DNA of 64,000 nucleotides, taken from NCBI GenBank assembly GCA_021795235.1, contig JAJYPP010000011.1, forward strand, positions 1 to 64,000, written 5' to 3'. The position numbers and the translations under genes were made by a program. Source of the stretch: a bacterium. GTDB lineage: Bacteria > Chloroflexota > Dormibacteria > Aeolococcales > Bog-877. Shown here one piece after another: positions 37,905 through 47,332 of the stretch (its first letter is position 1; the number at the start of each line of letters is the position of its first letter). The notes under the pieces are model-generated. The model was given only the letters and a program-made list of their open reading frames with translations, did not search any database and was not told the origin of the DNA.

Positions 37905-37994
37905 GGCAAGTTGAACAGGCAATTCGTCGTTGTGCTGGCCGTCGAGAGCTCGATCGCTCTAGTAGCCCTAATTACAGGAGGGCTGGTCAGCTAA
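37905..37994 (+). promoter_or_regulatory. ilv leader: shared motif and BCAA-rich 27-codon frame
   Basis: The leader opens GGCAAGTTGAAC and 66 nt later has ATTACAGGAGGGC, then TGGTCAGCTAACGC, matching the gltB leader in sequence and spacing. A frame from TTG 37911 to TAA 37994 encodes 27 residues, 12 of them Val, Leu or Ile, including a V-V-V-L run and I-A-L-V-A-L-I. That is the composition of attenuator peptides for branched-chain operons. The TTG would be only a few bases from the predicted transcript start, so translation would be nearly leaderless. GCCCT (37965-37969) can pair with AGGGC (37979-37983), which can also pair with GCCC at the base of the terminator. These are alternative structures as in attenuation. 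Confidence 0.62.
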
Positions 37995-38021
37995 CGCCTG
38001 CGCGATTGGACTGAGCTGAAG

Positions 38022-38050
38022 CCCCCCGGTGAACCCCGGGGGGTTTTTTT
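38022..38050 (+). terminator. Intrinsic terminator in ilv leader
   Basis: CCCCCCGG (38022-38029) pairs with CCGGGGGG (38036-38043) around a six-base loop, followed by seven T. It lies between the leader and the first gene of the operon. A competing hairpin formed by GGCTGGTCAGCT (37981-37992) and AGCTGAAGCC (38014-38023) overlaps its first two bases and could act as antiterminator. Confidence 0.85.
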
Positions 38051-38125
38051 GTACCCCGAATCCAGACGACAAGCCACTTTCGGCCGAAAAAGAGCGAATT
38101 CACCCCAGTAGGAAGGAGACGCGCC

Positions 38126-38317
38126 ATGTCGGAGCACGACCGTTTCGATCGACAGGACCATGCGGGGACGCCGGGGTTCCCGCCCGACATCGAGCTCGAT
38201 GAGGCAGCCCGCAACTGGGTGCGGCATCACTCCCAAGCGGCTGCGAGGCCGCTGCGGCAGGTCGCGGCCGACGCCGCCATCACATCAGCCATCGGGCGAG
38301 CCTACGGACAGGACTGA
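38126..38317 (+). CDS. Small hypothetical protein at head of ilv operon
   Basis: A 63-residue protein, not recognised. It has a strong ribosome site (AGGAAGGAG, seven bases before the ATG) and lies nine bases before ilvB. The N-terminal half is acidic and polar (E-H-D-R-F-D-R-Q-D-H, then D-I-E-L-D-E-A-A-R-N-W-V-R-H-H). The second half is Ala/Arg-rich and probably helical, without membrane segments or Cys. It comes after the leader terminator, so it is made with the operon. It might bind acetolactate synthase or simply aid translational entry to ilvB; both are guesses. Confidence 0.6.
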   Translation: MSEHDRFDRQDHAGTPGFPPDIELDEAARNWVRHHSQAAARPLRQVAADAAITSAIGRAYGQD

Positions 38318-38326
38318 GATTCCAAA

Positions 38327-40060
38327 ATGAGTGCCTCCCTCGCCGCGCTGCCCCGCGACCCCGACGACCAGCCTGCCCGGCCCGCCGCCCAACCCCGGAG
38401 TGGTGCGGAGGTCCTACTGCAAGCTCTGGTAGACGAGGGGGTGGAGGTCATGTTTGGCCTTCCTGGCGGCGCCAACCTGCCCATCTACCAGCACCTTCCC
38501 GCCTCCCCCATCCGCCACGTCCTGGTCCGCCACGAGCAGGGTGCGGCCCACATGGCGGACGGCTACGCGCGAGCCTCGGGACGCGTGGGTGTGTGCCTGG
38601 CCACCTCGGGACCGGGAGCGCTCAACCTCATCACCGGGCTGGCGACGGCTCATTTTGACTCGGTGCCGGTCGTTGCCATCACCGGCCAGGTGGCCAACAG
38701 CGCCATCGGGACAGATGCCTTCCAGGAGTCCGATGTCATCGGCTCCACCATGTCGGTCACCAAGCACAGCTATCAGGTGCATGACGCCCGAGATCTGACA
38801 GCGGTCATGCGCGAGGCGTTCCACGTGGCCAGGACCGGCCGTCCAGGGGCGGTCCTGGTCGACATCCCCAAGGACGTTCAGCAGCAGCTCGTCTCTGGCG
38901 AGCCCTCCAATATCACCCGGCTTCGACCCCACCGCGAGCCCACCAGGCCAGACCCGGAACTGCTGGAGCGGGCGGCCTCGCTGCTGGCGGCGGCGGAGCG
39001 CCCGATGATACTCGCGGGCCGTGGGATTGCGATCGCGGGCGCGGAAGCCGCCCTGCAGACCCTCGCCGAGCGCCTCGACGCCCCCGTCGGCACCACCCTG
39101 CTCGGCACCGGCGTGTTCCCATCGAGCAGCCCCTTGGCGATGGGGCTGGTCGGCTTCATGGGCACCGGCTACTGCAACAAGGCGGTCAGTGACTGCGACT
39201 GCCTGCTGATGGTGGGGATGCGTGCCGACGATCGGGTCACCTGCCGGGTCGACCTCTTCGCGCCCCGGGCCCAGCACATGATCCACGTGAACATCGACCC
39301 CGCCGAGTTGGGCAAGACGGTCCCCGCCGACTGCCAGATCGCGGCGGATGCCAAATTCGCCCTGGAAGCCCTCATCGCCGCGATCCCGGCGCGGACCCGC
39401 CCCCGGTGGCGAGCCCAGGTCGCGGAGTGGCGGACCCGCCACCCCCTGCGCCATCCCCACAATGGCACCCTGCAACCCCAAGAGGTGCTGGCGGCCGCCT
39501 ACCAGCGACGCGGCGCCGAGGACATCGTGGTGGCCGACGTGGGGCTCAATCAAATGTGGGCGGCCACATCCTGGACCGGGGAGGCCCCGGGGATCTTCCT
39601 GAACTCCGGCGGAGCGGGCACCATGGGCTTCGCCCTGCCGGCGGCCATCGGGGCCAAGGCCGCGCATCCGGACCGGCTGGTCTTCGCCGTCTGCGGCGAG
39701 GGCGGGTTCGTGATGACGTTCCAGGAGCTGGCGACGGCGGTCGAGGCTGGCCTGGCGGTCAAGGTCATCATCCTCAACAACGGGCAGCTGGGCATGGTGC
39801 GCCAGTTCCAGGACGACTACTACGGTGGGGTGCGCTCCCAGATCGACCACGCGGTCATCCCCGACTTCGAGCTGATCGCCGCCGCCTTCGGATGCTTCGG
39901 GCGGCGCGTGGACAGCCTGGAGGAGGTGGGCGCGGCGATGGACGCGGCCATCGCCTACGACGGACCGGCCATCATCGACTGTCGCATCGACCCGGAAGCC
40001 AACATCTACCCCATAGTCCCCTTCGGGATGGGCCTGGCCGACTTCGTGGAGTGCCCGTGA
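38327..40060 (+). CDS. ilvB: Acetolactate synthase catalytic subunit
   Basis: TPP-dependent enzyme that condenses pyruvate with pyruvate or 2-oxobutyrate. 577 residues. N-terminal [10 protein letters not shown] and [16 protein letters not shown] contain the cofactor-activating Glu. A-F-Q-E-S-D-V-I-G and K-H-S-Y-Q-V follow. The C-terminal TPP motif reads [13 protein letters not shown] with I-I-L-N-N at its end. The normally invariant Asp of G-D-G is Glu here (residue 458), an unusual change at a metal ligand. The rest is intact and the gene leads ilvN and ilvC, so function as IlvB is still likely. Confidence 0.92.
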   Translation: MSASLAALPRDPDDQPARPAAQPRSGAEVLLQALVDEGVEVMFGLPGGANLPIYQHLPASPIRHVLVRHEQGAAHMADGYARASGRVGVCLATSGPGALNLITGLATAHFDSVPVVAITGQVANSAIGTDAFQESDVIGSTMSVTKHSYQVHDARDLTAVMREAFHVARTGRPGAVLVDIPKDVQQQLVSGEPSNITRLRPHREPTRPDPELLERAASLLAAAERPMILAGRGIAIAGAEAALQTLAERLDAPVGTTLLGTGVFPSSSPLAMGLVGFMGTGYCNKAVSDCDCLLMVGMRADDRVTCRVDLFAPRAQHMIHVNIDPAELGKTVPADCQIAADAKFALEALIAAIPARTRPRWRAQVAEWRTRHPLRHPHNGTLQPQEVLAAAYQRRGAEDIVVADVGLNQMWAATSWTGEAPGIFLNSGGAGTMGFALPAAIGAKAAHPDRLVFAVCGEGGFVMTFQELATAVEAGLAVKVIILNNGQLGMVRQFQDDYYGGVRSQIDHAVIPDFELIAAAFGCFGRRVDSLEEVGAAMDAAIAYDGPAIIDCRIDPEANIYPIVPFGMGLADFVECP

Positions 40061-40656
40061 GCGTGGCTCAGAGCAATGCGGCGCTGGCGATCGACGCGGG
40101 AAGCGGCCTCTACCAAGGCGAAGTTGTCGTGGGCGACACCCCCCGGCTGGTGCTGGTGCGAGTCGAGGACAGGCCCGGGGTCCTTCAGCGCATCACCAAC
40201 TGCCTGGGACGCCGCGGCCTGCGACTCCTCAGCTGCGCCGTCGGGCAGGGCCCGGAGACCGGCATCCTGTCCCTTTGGATCAGGGTCGGCATGGGCGGAC
40301 AGCCACCCGACCAGGTGGTCAAGCAGCTGTCCAAGCTGATCGACGTGGTGAGCGTGGAGGACAGGACGAACCAGCAGCCGGTGGAGTGGGTCACGGCGCT
40401 GGTCGAGATCCGCACCGACCCGGAGGGGCACCGAATCGATGCCGCGCTCAGGGAGCGAGACCTCCGCGTCGTGGAGCGCCGGGAGGGATCGGTCCTGACC
40501 GCCGTCTCCGGAACCCCGCAGGACGTGGACGGGGCCCTCGCCGGCCTCCGCGGGCTGCCTATCATCGATTGGATTCTGAGCCGACCCATATCGCTGGGAG
40601 GCGAGGCCACGGACCGAGGTGCCGACACCCCGTCCAACCACGAGCAGAGGAGCTGA
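40057..40656 (+). CDS. ilvN: Acetolactate synthase regulatory subunit
   Basis: A 199-residue regulatory subunit. The N-terminal ACT domain (about residues 25-95) shows [21 protein letters not shown], the valine-binding region. A C-terminal ALS_ss_C-like domain covers about 100-180. The first ~22 residues precede the ACT domain and are not conserved. GTG 40057 overlaps the ilvB stop (GTGA). The G-R-R-G-L-R-L-L segment is more divergent than usual (normally G-x-N-I-x-S-L), so feedback behaviour may differ. Confidence 0.88.
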   Translation: MSVAQSNAALAIDAGSGLYQGEVVVGDTPRLVLVRVEDRPGVLQRITNCLGRRGLRLLSCAVGQGPETGILSLWIRVGMGGQPPDQVVKQLSKLIDVVSVEDRTNQQPVEWVTALVEIRTDPEGHRIDAALRERDLRVVERREGSVLTAVSGTPQDVDGALAGLRGLPIIDWILSRPISLGGEATDRGADTPSNHEQRS

Positions 40657-40661
40657 TCGCC

Positions 40662-41741
40662 ATGCAGATCTACTACGACAAGGACGCCGACCCGGCCGCG
40701 CTCGCCGGCAGCCGGGTCACCATCCTGGGGTACGGCAGCCAGGGGCACGCCCACGCCCAGAACCTGCGGGACAGCGGCTACCCGGTCAGGGTGGGGCTGC
40801 GGCCGGGCAGCGCCAGCCGGGCCCAGGCGTTGGCTGACGGGTTCGAGGTCGATGACCCGGTCACCGCAGCTCGTGACGCCGACGTGGTGATGGTCCTCAT
40901 CCCCGACCACGACCAGGCCGCCCTCTTCTCATCGGGCCTGACGGAGGCCCTGAAGCCCGGCTGCCTGCTCCTCTTCGCGCACGGTTTCTCCATCCACTAC
41001 GGGACCGTCGTTCCCCCCCGGGGTTGCGACGTCGCCATGGTGGCGCCCAAGGCTCCCGGTCACATGGTCAGGGCCTGCTTCCGGGACCGGGTCGGGTGCC
41101 CCGCCCTCCTGGCCGTGCATCAGGATGCGACCGGGCGAGCTCGGGAGCGCGCCCTGGCCTACGCCAGGGGCCTGGGCAGCACCATGGCGGGAGTCCTGGA
41201 GACCACCTTCAAGGAGGAGACGGAGACGGACCTGTTCGGAGAGCAGACGGTGCTGTGCGGCGGGGTGTCGGCACTGGTCACGGCCGCCTTCGAAACCCTC
41301 ACCGAGGCTGGCTACCAGCCCGAACTGGCCTATTTCGAGTGCCTGCACGAGCTCAAGCTGATCGTGGATCTCATGTATCAGGGTGGCCTCTCCCTGATGC
41401 GCTACAGCGTCAGCGACACCGCTGAGTACGGCGACTACGTCAGCGGCCCGGTGATCGTGGACGAGCATGTGCGCGAGCAGATGCGAGGAGTGCTGGCCCG
41501 CATTCAGGACGGCAGCTTCGCGGAGCGCTGGATCGACGAGAATCGCTCCGGTCGGTCCGGCTTCCTGGCCCAGCGCCAGGCGCACGCCAACCATCCCATC
41601 GAGGAGGTGGGGCAGCGGTTGCGCGCGCAGATGTCCTGGATCCGGCCGGTGGTGGCCGTCCCACCCCCGGGCGCTGCAACCACCGACCCGGCCTCGAAGG
41701 CCGCCGCCGCAGAACCATCCGCGGAGCTAGCGGTGCCATGA
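40662..41741 (+). CDS. ilvC: Ketol-acid reductoisomerase (class I)
   Basis: Reduces and isomerises acetolactate; 359 residues. Rossmann motif [10 protein letters not shown] (residues ~25-34) with loop R-P-G-S-A-S suggesting NADPH. Catalytic residues are in M-V-A-P-K-A-P-G-H and [12 protein letters not shown]. The last ~25 residues are an Ala/Pro-rich tail beyond the normal end. GAGGAG lies before the ATG, five bases after ilvN. Confidence 0.95.
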   Translation: MQIYYDKDADPAALAGSRVTILGYGSQGHAHAQNLRDSGYPVRVGLRPGSASRAQALADGFEVDDPVTAARDADVVMVLIPDHDQAALFSSGLTEALKPGCLLLFAHGFSIHYGTVVPPRGCDVAMVAPKAPGHMVRACFRDRVGCPALLAVHQDATGRARERALAYARGLGSTMAGVLETTFKEETETDLFGEQTVLCGGVSALVTAAFETLTEAGYQPELAYFECLHELKLIVDLMYQGGLSLMRYSVSDTAEYGDYVSGPVIVDEHVREQMRGVLARIQDGSFAERWIDENRSGRSGFLAQRQAHANHPIEEVGQRLRAQMSWIRPVVAVPPPGAATTDPASKAAAAEPSAELAVP

Positions 41742-42154
41742 TCGTGAGCCAGCCATCTGCGGCCGACGACGTCGGGGGGCCGCCATCAGGCGAGGTGGTG
41801 CAGGTCTTCGACACCACTCTGGGCGATGGGGGGCAGGCACCGGGAGCAACCCTGCAGCTGGGCGACAAGCTGGCGATAGCGCACCAGCTCGCCCGGCTCC
41901 AGGTGGACGCGATGGAGGCCGGATTCCCCGCCTGCTCTCCCGATGACTTCGAAGCGGTCCAGCGGGTAGCCAGGGAGGTGGCGGTGCCGCTGGAGCTGAT
42001 CGGGATCGAGGTTCCGGAGCGCCAGATGCCGCAGGGGTGGAGCCGTTTCCTGGAGGTTGCCGACTCCACCAAGGAGGTCGAGGACGGGGCCTTGCTCCGT
42101 ATCGTCGGAGAGTTCGGGGCAGACCGGCCCGCAATCGCGACCGTGGCATCGTGA
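41738..42154 (+). CDS. Truncated LeuA-like protein, catalytic Arg lost
   Basis: A 138-residue ORF whose first ~90 residues match the start of class I LeuA: V-F-D-T-T-L-x-D-G-x-Q, then [11 protein letters not shown] and [15 protein letters not shown]. The motif normally D-T-T-L-R-D-G is D-T-T-L-G-D-G (Gly29), removing the catalytic Arg. The TIM barrel stops before the HxH metal site, so it cannot be a synthase. The last ~45 residues are unlike LeuA. It still has an intact frame and overlaps both neighbours by four bases (ATGA with ilvC, GTGA with leuB), which implies translation and perhaps a retained role. It could be a coupling remnant or a regulatory partner of LeuA or CimA. Confidence 0.7.
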   Translation: MIVSQPSAADDVGGPPSGEVVQVFDTTLGDGGQAPGATLQLGDKLAIAHQLARLQVDAMEAGFPACSPDDFEAVQRVAREVAVPLELIGIEVPERQMPQGWSRFLEVADSTKEVEDGALLRIVGEFGADRPAIATVAS

Positions 42155-43239
42155 GCACCGCCACCACCCCCCCCCTACATCTGGTCACCGTGCCCGGTGA
42201 CGGCGTTGGTCCGGAGGTGACCGCGGCCGCGCTGGCGGTCCTCCGGGCCGCACTGAGCAGTGCCGGGATCCGGATGGAGGTGTCCGAACACCCAATCGGC
42301 GGGTTGGCCCTGGACCAATCCGGAGATCCGCTCCCGGAGCCCACGCTCGCCGCCTGCCGCCGGGCCGACGCCGTCCTCCTAGGGGCGGTTGGGGGTCCGC
42401 GATGGGACCGGAGGAAACCCCGTCCCGAGGCAGGCCTCTTGCGTCTGCGGAGCGGTCTTGGGGCCTTCGCCAATGTGCGCCCGGTCCGGGTGATGGCCGG
42501 CGCCGAGATGCACAGCCCACTGAGACCGGAGATCGTCAGAGGCACCGACATCGTGTTCGTGCGCGAGCTCACGGGCGGCGCCTACTTCGGGAAGCCCCGT
42601 GGTGTGGAGGGGCGCCCGCCCGACAGACGGGGGGTCGACACCATCGAATACTCCGAGTCCGAGATCCGACGCGTCGCCGAGGTGGCGTTCACGCTGGCGC
42701 GGTCGCGCCGGCACAAGCTGACCTCTGTCGACAAGGCCAACGTGCTGGCCACCTCGGTGCTCTGGCGCGAGGTCCTCGACGAGCTGGCGGAGGCTCACCC
42801 GGACATCGAACTGGAGCACGCTCTGGTGGACAGCTTCTCGCTGCGGGTCCTGCTCGACCCTCGACGTTTCGACGTGGTGGTGACGGAGAACCTGATGGGC
42901 GACATACTGACCGACGAGGCGGCGGCCCTGGTCGGAACCCTGGGCACCCTGCCCTCGGCCAGCGGCGGCGGCGATGGCCCCTGGCTGTACGAGCCGGTCC
43001 ACGGCTCCGCCCCCGACATCGCGGGCAAGGGTCTGGCCAACCCGCTGGGAGCGATTGCCAGCACCGCCATGCTGCTGCGCCTCAGCCTCGGCCGCGAGGA
43101 CCTGGCCAAAGCGGTCGAGCAGGCGATCGGGGCAGTGGTCCAGGCCGGCTCCCTGACACCCGACATGAACGGCGCGCTCTCCACCCAGGCTGTCACGGAG
43201 GCAGTCCTCGCCCAGCTCGGGGAGCTGGTGCCGGCATGA
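42151..43239 (+). CDS. leuB: 3-isopropylmalate dehydrogenase
   Basis: Oxidative decarboxylation of 3-isopropylmalate; 362 residues from GTG 42151. All catalytic elements are present: [35 protein letters not shown], the catalytic Lys in S-V-D-K-A-N-V-L, and [11 protein letters not shown]. It is a useful contrast to the lys-operon paralogue, which lacks that Lys. Overlaps both neighbours by four bases. Confidence 0.95.
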   Translation: MSTATTPPLHLVTVPGDGVGPEVTAAALAVLRAALSSAGIRMEVSEHPIGGLALDQSGDPLPEPTLAACRRADAVLLGAVGGPRWDRRKPRPEAGLLRLRSGLGAFANVRPVRVMAGAEMHSPLRPEIVRGTDIVFVRELTGGAYFGKPRGVEGRPPDRRGVDTIEYSESEIRRVAEVAFTLARSRRHKLTSVDKANVLATSVLWREVLDELAEAHPDIELEHALVDSFSLRVLLDPRRFDVVVTENLMGDILTDEAAALVGTLGTLPSASGGGDGPWLYEPVHGSAPDIAGKGLANPLGAIASTAMLLRLSLGREDLAKAVEQAIGAVVQAGSLTPDMNGALSTQAVTEAVLAQLGELVPA

Positions 43240-44852
43240 GCAGCACGCCCCAACTCGAGGCAGCGGTCGTCCTCTACGACACCACCCTGCGCGACGGCAT
43301 GCAGGGGTACGGAATGCAGTTGAGCTTGGAGCAGAAACTGCGGCTCGCGCGGCGCTTGGATGACCTCGGGATTCCCTACGTCGAGGGAGGCTGGCCGGGG
43401 GCCAACCCCCGCGACACCGCGGTCTTCAGCCAGCTGCGCCAGCAGCCGCTGGAGCTGGCCCGACTCGCAGCCTTCGGGGCCACCTGCCGACCGCAATCTT
43501 CTGCGGCCTCCGACCCGGTGCTGCAGGCAACCCTGGCGGCCGGCACCCCGGTGGTCACGTTGGTGGGCAAAGCCTCGAGGTGGCAGGTGGAGACGGTCCT
43601 CCGCACCAGTCCGGAGGAGAACCTGCGGATGGTGCAGGACTCGGTGGCCCTGGCGGTCGGGTCCGGACGCGAGGTGGTCTTTGACGCGGAACACTTCTTC
43701 GACGGGGAGGCCGCCGATGCCGCCTACTCCCTGGCCGTGGTGCGGACGGCACGGCAGGCCGGCGCCAGCTGGATCGTCCTCTGCGACACCAACGGCGGCA
43801 GGCTGCCGGAAGAGATCGCCAAGGCCACAGCGGCTGTCCGCGAAGCGCTCGGCGACTGCCTGGGGATCCACTGTCACAATGACACTGGGACCGCCACCGC
43901 CGCCTCGCTGGCGGCCGTGAGCGCAGGTGCGAGGATGGTTCAGGGCACCCTCAACGGGACCGGGGAACGGTGTGGCAATGCCGACCTGTTGGTGCTGGCA
44001 GCCAACCTGCAACTCAAGATGGGCCGGCAGGTGCTGCCGCCCGACCGCCTGCGGGAGCTGCCGGCCGTCTCCCGGCAGTTCGACTCCATGCTCAACCGCG
44101 TGTCCGACCCCCAGCGCCCATACCTGGGAGCAGCGGCCTTCCTCCACAAGGCCGGCCTGCACGTGCAGGGGATGTCGCGGGCCGCGGCCGCCTACCAGCA
44201 CGTGGATCCCTTCCTGGTCGGCAACGACACCCGGGTGGTGGTCTCCGACCAGAGCGGACGCAGCAACGTGGCTGCCAAGGTCAGCGAGCTGGGATTGAGG
44301 TCGATCGACCCCAAGGCGAGCCTGGAGCTGATCGACACCATCAAGAGGCTGGAGGCGGAGGGATGGGCCTTCGAGGACGCCGACGCCTCCTTCGAGCTGC
44401 TGGTGACCAGAAGTGCCGGCGGCGACGCCGCTCCCTTCGAGCTGACCGAATCCCTGGTCGTGGCCCATGAGCATGCCCACGCTCAAGACGACTCCCCCGG
44501 CATCCAGGCCAGCGTCAAGGTCAAGGTGGGTGGGGCCCTGGTCCACACCGCCGCCGACGGCGCGGGGCCGGTCGAAGCCTTGGACAGCGCCCTGAGACGG
44601 GCCCTCATCCCCCACTTCCCCCACCTGGCCACGGTCCGCCTCATCGACTATCGGGTTCGCGTCATCGACGGGGAGAACGGCACCGCCGCTACGGTTAGGG
44701 TGGGCATCGACTCCACCGATGGGGACCGCACCTGGACCACCGTGGGCTGCTCCCCCGACATCTTGCGAGCTTCGGCGATGGCCCTGGTGGACAGCTACGA
44801 ATGGGCGGCTCGGCACAGTCCCAGCGCGATCCCCCTCTGCACCACGGCATGA
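43236..44852 (+). CDS. cimA: Citramalate synthase
   Basis: DRE-TIM synthase (538 residues) that makes citramalate from pyruvate and acetyl-CoA, opening threonine-independent isoleucine synthesis. [15 protein letters not shown] and [12 protein letters not shown] are CimA-type, as opposed to the E-A-G-F-P of LeuA. The HxH site is in [10 protein letters not shown]. The C-terminal LeuA allosteric domain (about 400-525) should bind isoleucine. ATG overlaps the leuB stop. Confidence 0.92.
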   Translation: MSSTPQLEAAVVLYDTTLRDGMQGYGMQLSLEQKLRLARRLDDLGIPYVEGGWPGANPRDTAVFSQLRQQPLELARLAAFGATCRPQSSAASDPVLQATLAAGTPVVTLVGKASRWQVETVLRTSPEENLRMVQDSVALAVGSGREVVFDAEHFFDGEAADAAYSLAVVRTARQAGASWIVLCDTNGGRLPEEIAKATAAVREALGDCLGIHCHNDTGTATAASLAAVSAGARMVQGTLNGTGERCGNADLLVLAANLQLKMGRQVLPPDRLRELPAVSRQFDSMLNRVSDPQRPYLGAAAFLHKAGLHVQGMSRAAAAYQHVDPFLVGNDTRVVVSDQSGRSNVAAKVSELGLRSIDPKASLELIDTIKRLEAEGWAFEDADASFELLVTRSAGGDAAPFELTESLVVAHEHAHAQDDSPGIQASVKVKVGGALVHTAADGAGPVEALDSALRRALIPHFPHLATVRLIDYRVRVIDGENGTAATVRVGIDSTDGDRTWTTVGCSPDILRASAMALVDSYEWAARHSPSAIPLCTTA

Positions 44853-45099
44853 ACCGTGGCCACCTAAGCAGCTCCAGCGAGCACGCGCCCGCGGCACCCC
44901 CGGTTGGGGTCCCCGGGCGGGTCTTGGCTCAGCTGGCGACCGGAACCGCGGCGTCCACCACACCACCTTGGCCGGCTGTGTCCGGCCCGTCACTGGGATT
45001 CGGGGCCGTGGCTGCCACTCCTTCAATGGCATCAGCGCCACCTGTAACCCGCCGTACAAGCAACTGTTCCCCACCCCAACCAGAGGAGCTGCAGCCATA
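44853..45099 (+). other. Gap between cimA and leuC
   Basis: About 250 bp, the only sizeable gap inside the ilv-leu cluster. It is GC-rich with small GC hairpins (around 44895-44920), no U-run terminator and no convincing promoter. A 24-codon frame ending at the leuC start is not BCAA-rich. I see no supportable regulatory element. Confidence 0.3.
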
Positions 45100-46533
45100 A
45101 TGACCACCATGGTCGATGAGTCGCGGACGGCCTACCAGAAGATCTGGGAGTCCCACCTGGTCAGCGGCGACCCCAAGGAGCGGGTGCTCCTATATATAGA
45201 TCTCCACTTGGTCCACGAGGTGACCTCGCCGCAGGCCTTCGCCGGGCTGCGCTCCGCCGGCCGGAGGGTACGGCGGCCAGATCTGACGGTGGCGGTGATG
45301 GACCACCTGGTCCCGACCTGGGAGAGGAGCCGGCCCACCCCCGATCCCATAGGGCGCGAGCAGCTTCGCCAATTGGGGGAGAACTGCGCGGCCAGCTCGA
45401 TTCCGCTCTTCGACCTCCACCACGATCGGCAGGGCATCGTCCACGTCATCGGCCCCGAGCTGGGGCTCACCCAGCCGGGGATGACATTGGTCTGCGGGGA
45501 CTCCCACACCGCCACCCACGGTGCCTTCGGAGCGCTCGCCTTCGGAATCGGGACCTCGGAGGTAGAGCAGGTGCTGGCCACCCAGTGCCTCTGGCAGGCA
45601 CCCTCGCCGACCATGGAGGTCCGGATAGACGGGGAGCTGCCCGCCGGAGTGGTGGCCAAGGATGTCGCCCTGGGGGTCATCCGGAAACTGGGGGTGAGCG
45701 GGGGCCGCGGCTCGGTGGTGGAGTACACGGGCAGCGTCGTGCGGTCGCTCTCGATGGAGGGGCGCATGACGCTGTGCAACATGACCATCGAAGCCGGCGC
45801 CCGGGCCGGCATGGTCTCTCCCGATCAGACCACCGTGGCCTACCTTGCCGACCGTCCCGGCGTGCCCCGAGGCAGCGACTTCGACCGGGCGGCCCAGCGC
45901 TGGTTGAGCTTCGCCACCGACCCCGGCGCCCGCTTCGACCGCACCGAGCAGGTGCCCGCCTCCGATCTGGCTCCATTCGTTACCTGGGGGACCACCCCCG
46001 CCATGGTGACGCCGGTGACCGGGCGGGTCCCGTATATGGATGACCTCCCGAACGGCACCGACCGGGAAGCGGCCCGCCGTGCCCTCGAGTACATGGGCCT
46101 CACCGAGGGGACCGCCATCGAGGACATCTCGATCGAGCGCGTCTTCATCGGCTCTTGCACCAACAGTCGCATCGAGGACCTGCGCCAGGCGGCGGCCGTC
46201 GCCGCCGGCAAGCGGGTCCACCCCAAGGTGCGGGCGATGGTGGTCCCGGGATCGGGAACCGTGAAGCGGCAGGCCGAGCGAGAGGGACTGGACCGGATAT
46301 TTCGGGACTCGGGATTTGAGTGGCGGGAGGCGGGATGCTCGATGTGCCTGGGGATGAACCCCGACATCCTGCAGCCCCAGGAGCGCTGCGCGTCGACCTC
46401 GAACCGCAACTTCGAAGGCCGCCAAGGCGCCGGCGGCAGGACTCATCTGGTCAGCCCGGCGATGGCGGCGGCCGCGGCCATCCACGGTCACTTCGTGGAC
46501 GTGAGAGGCCTGGACATGGCCGAGCTGGTCTGA
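45100..46533 (+). CDS. leuC: 3-isopropylmalate dehydratase large subunit
   Basis: 4Fe-4S subunit, 477 residues, the usual size for bacterial LeuC. Cluster cysteines are in F-I-G-S-C-T-N-S-R and [21 protein letters not shown] is the substrate-side block. AGAGGAGC precedes the ATG by 10 bases. Acts with LeuD, and in CimA-dependent isoleucine synthesis also on citramalate. Followed by leuD after 15 bp. Confidence 0.95.
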   Translation: MTTMVDESRTAYQKIWESHLVSGDPKERVLLYIDLHLVHEVTSPQAFAGLRSAGRRVRRPDLTVAVMDHLVPTWERSRPTPDPIGREQLRQLGENCAASSIPLFDLHHDRQGIVHVIGPELGLTQPGMTLVCGDSHTATHGAFGALAFGIGTSEVEQVLATQCLWQAPSPTMEVRIDGELPAGVVAKDVALGVIRKLGVSGGRGSVVEYTGSVVRSLSMEGRMTLCNMTIEAGARAGMVSPDQTTVAYLADRPGVPRGSDFDRAAQRWLSFATDPGARFDRTEQVPASDLAPFVTWGTTPAMVTPVTGRVPYMDDLPNGTDREAARRALEYMGLTEGTAIEDISIERVFIGSCTNSRIEDLRQAAAVAAGKRVHPKVRAMVVPGSGTVKRQAEREGLDRIFRDSGFEWREAGCSMCLGMNPDILQPQERCASTSNRNFEGRQGAGGRTHLVSPAMAAAAAIHGHFVDVRGLDMAELV

Positions 46534-46548
46534 GATAGGAGAACTCCA

Positions 46549-47187
46549 GTGCAACCCTTCACCGTCCATAACGGACTCTGCGCCACCCTGAGTCGGAACG
46601 ACGTGGACACCGACCAGATCGTCCCCAAGCAGTTCCTGAAGCGCACCGACAAGGACAGCTACGGCGAGGCCTGCTTCTTCGCCTGGCGCTACGACGATGA
46701 GATGCACCCCAAGCCGGACTTCGAATTGAACTCCCCGAGGTATGCGGGGGCCAGCGTCCTGGTGACGGGTCAGAACTTCGGGTGCGGGTCGTCGCGAGAG
46801 CACGCCGCCTGGGCGCTGCTGGGCTACGGCTTCAGGGTCGTGGTGGCCCCCACCTTCGCCGACATCTTCAGGACCAACGCCCTCCAGAACGGGCTCCTGC
46901 CCGTCGCTCTGACCGCGGAAGAGGTGGAGTTGCTGAGCCGGCGCGCCCGCAGCGAAGACGGCTACCGGGTCAAGGTGGACCTTCAGACTCAGTCCGTGAG
47001 CGACTCTCATGGCCACGTCGCCGACTTCGAGATGGAGGAGTTCTGGCGGGAGTGCCTGCTGGAGGGCCTGGACCCGATCTCGATGGCGGTGAAGCGCGAG
47101 GCCGAGATCTCGGCCTACGAGCGGCGGCGGTCACCCCTGCTGCCCAGGACCACCGCCATCGCCGGAGCCGCCGCGGAGGGCGTCTGA
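46549..47187 (+). CDS. leuD: 3-isopropylmalate dehydratase small subunit
   Basis: A 212-residue swivelling subunit; GTG 46549 follows TAGGAG by eight bases. R-N-D-V-D-T-D-Q-I-V-P-K-Q-F-L-K-R is the LeuD-type opening and specificity loop (compare G-R-Y-N-V-T in LysU). G-C-G-S-S-R-E-H-A-A-W-A-L and D-I-F-R-T-N-A follow. Last gene of the ilv-leu cluster. Confidence 0.95.
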   Translation: MQPFTVHNGLCATLSRNDVDTDQIVPKQFLKRTDKDSYGEACFFAWRYDDEMHPKPDFELNSPRYAGASVLVTGQNFGCGSSREHAAWALLGYGFRVVVAPTFADIFRTNALQNGLLPVALTAEEVELLSRRARSEDGYRVKVDLQTQSVSDSHGHVADFEMEEFWRECLLEGLDPISMAVKREAEISAYERRRSPLLPRTTAIAGAAAEGV

Positions 47188-47332
47188 GCGACGCCGACAC
47201 CCGCCTGCGGAAGCTGTCTGGGCGGGCCACCGCGTCTCCCCGGCCGCACCCTCGCGCTCTGGGCTCCCCACGCCCTGGTCCCCATCTGCTATCCTGCTCT
47301 GGTAGTTGCAATAAGGTGACTACAGCCTCTTG

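Noticed and set aside
44853-45099. Regulatory leader before leuC
   Set aside because: No terminator, no BCAA-rich frame and no match to the shared glt/ilv motif.
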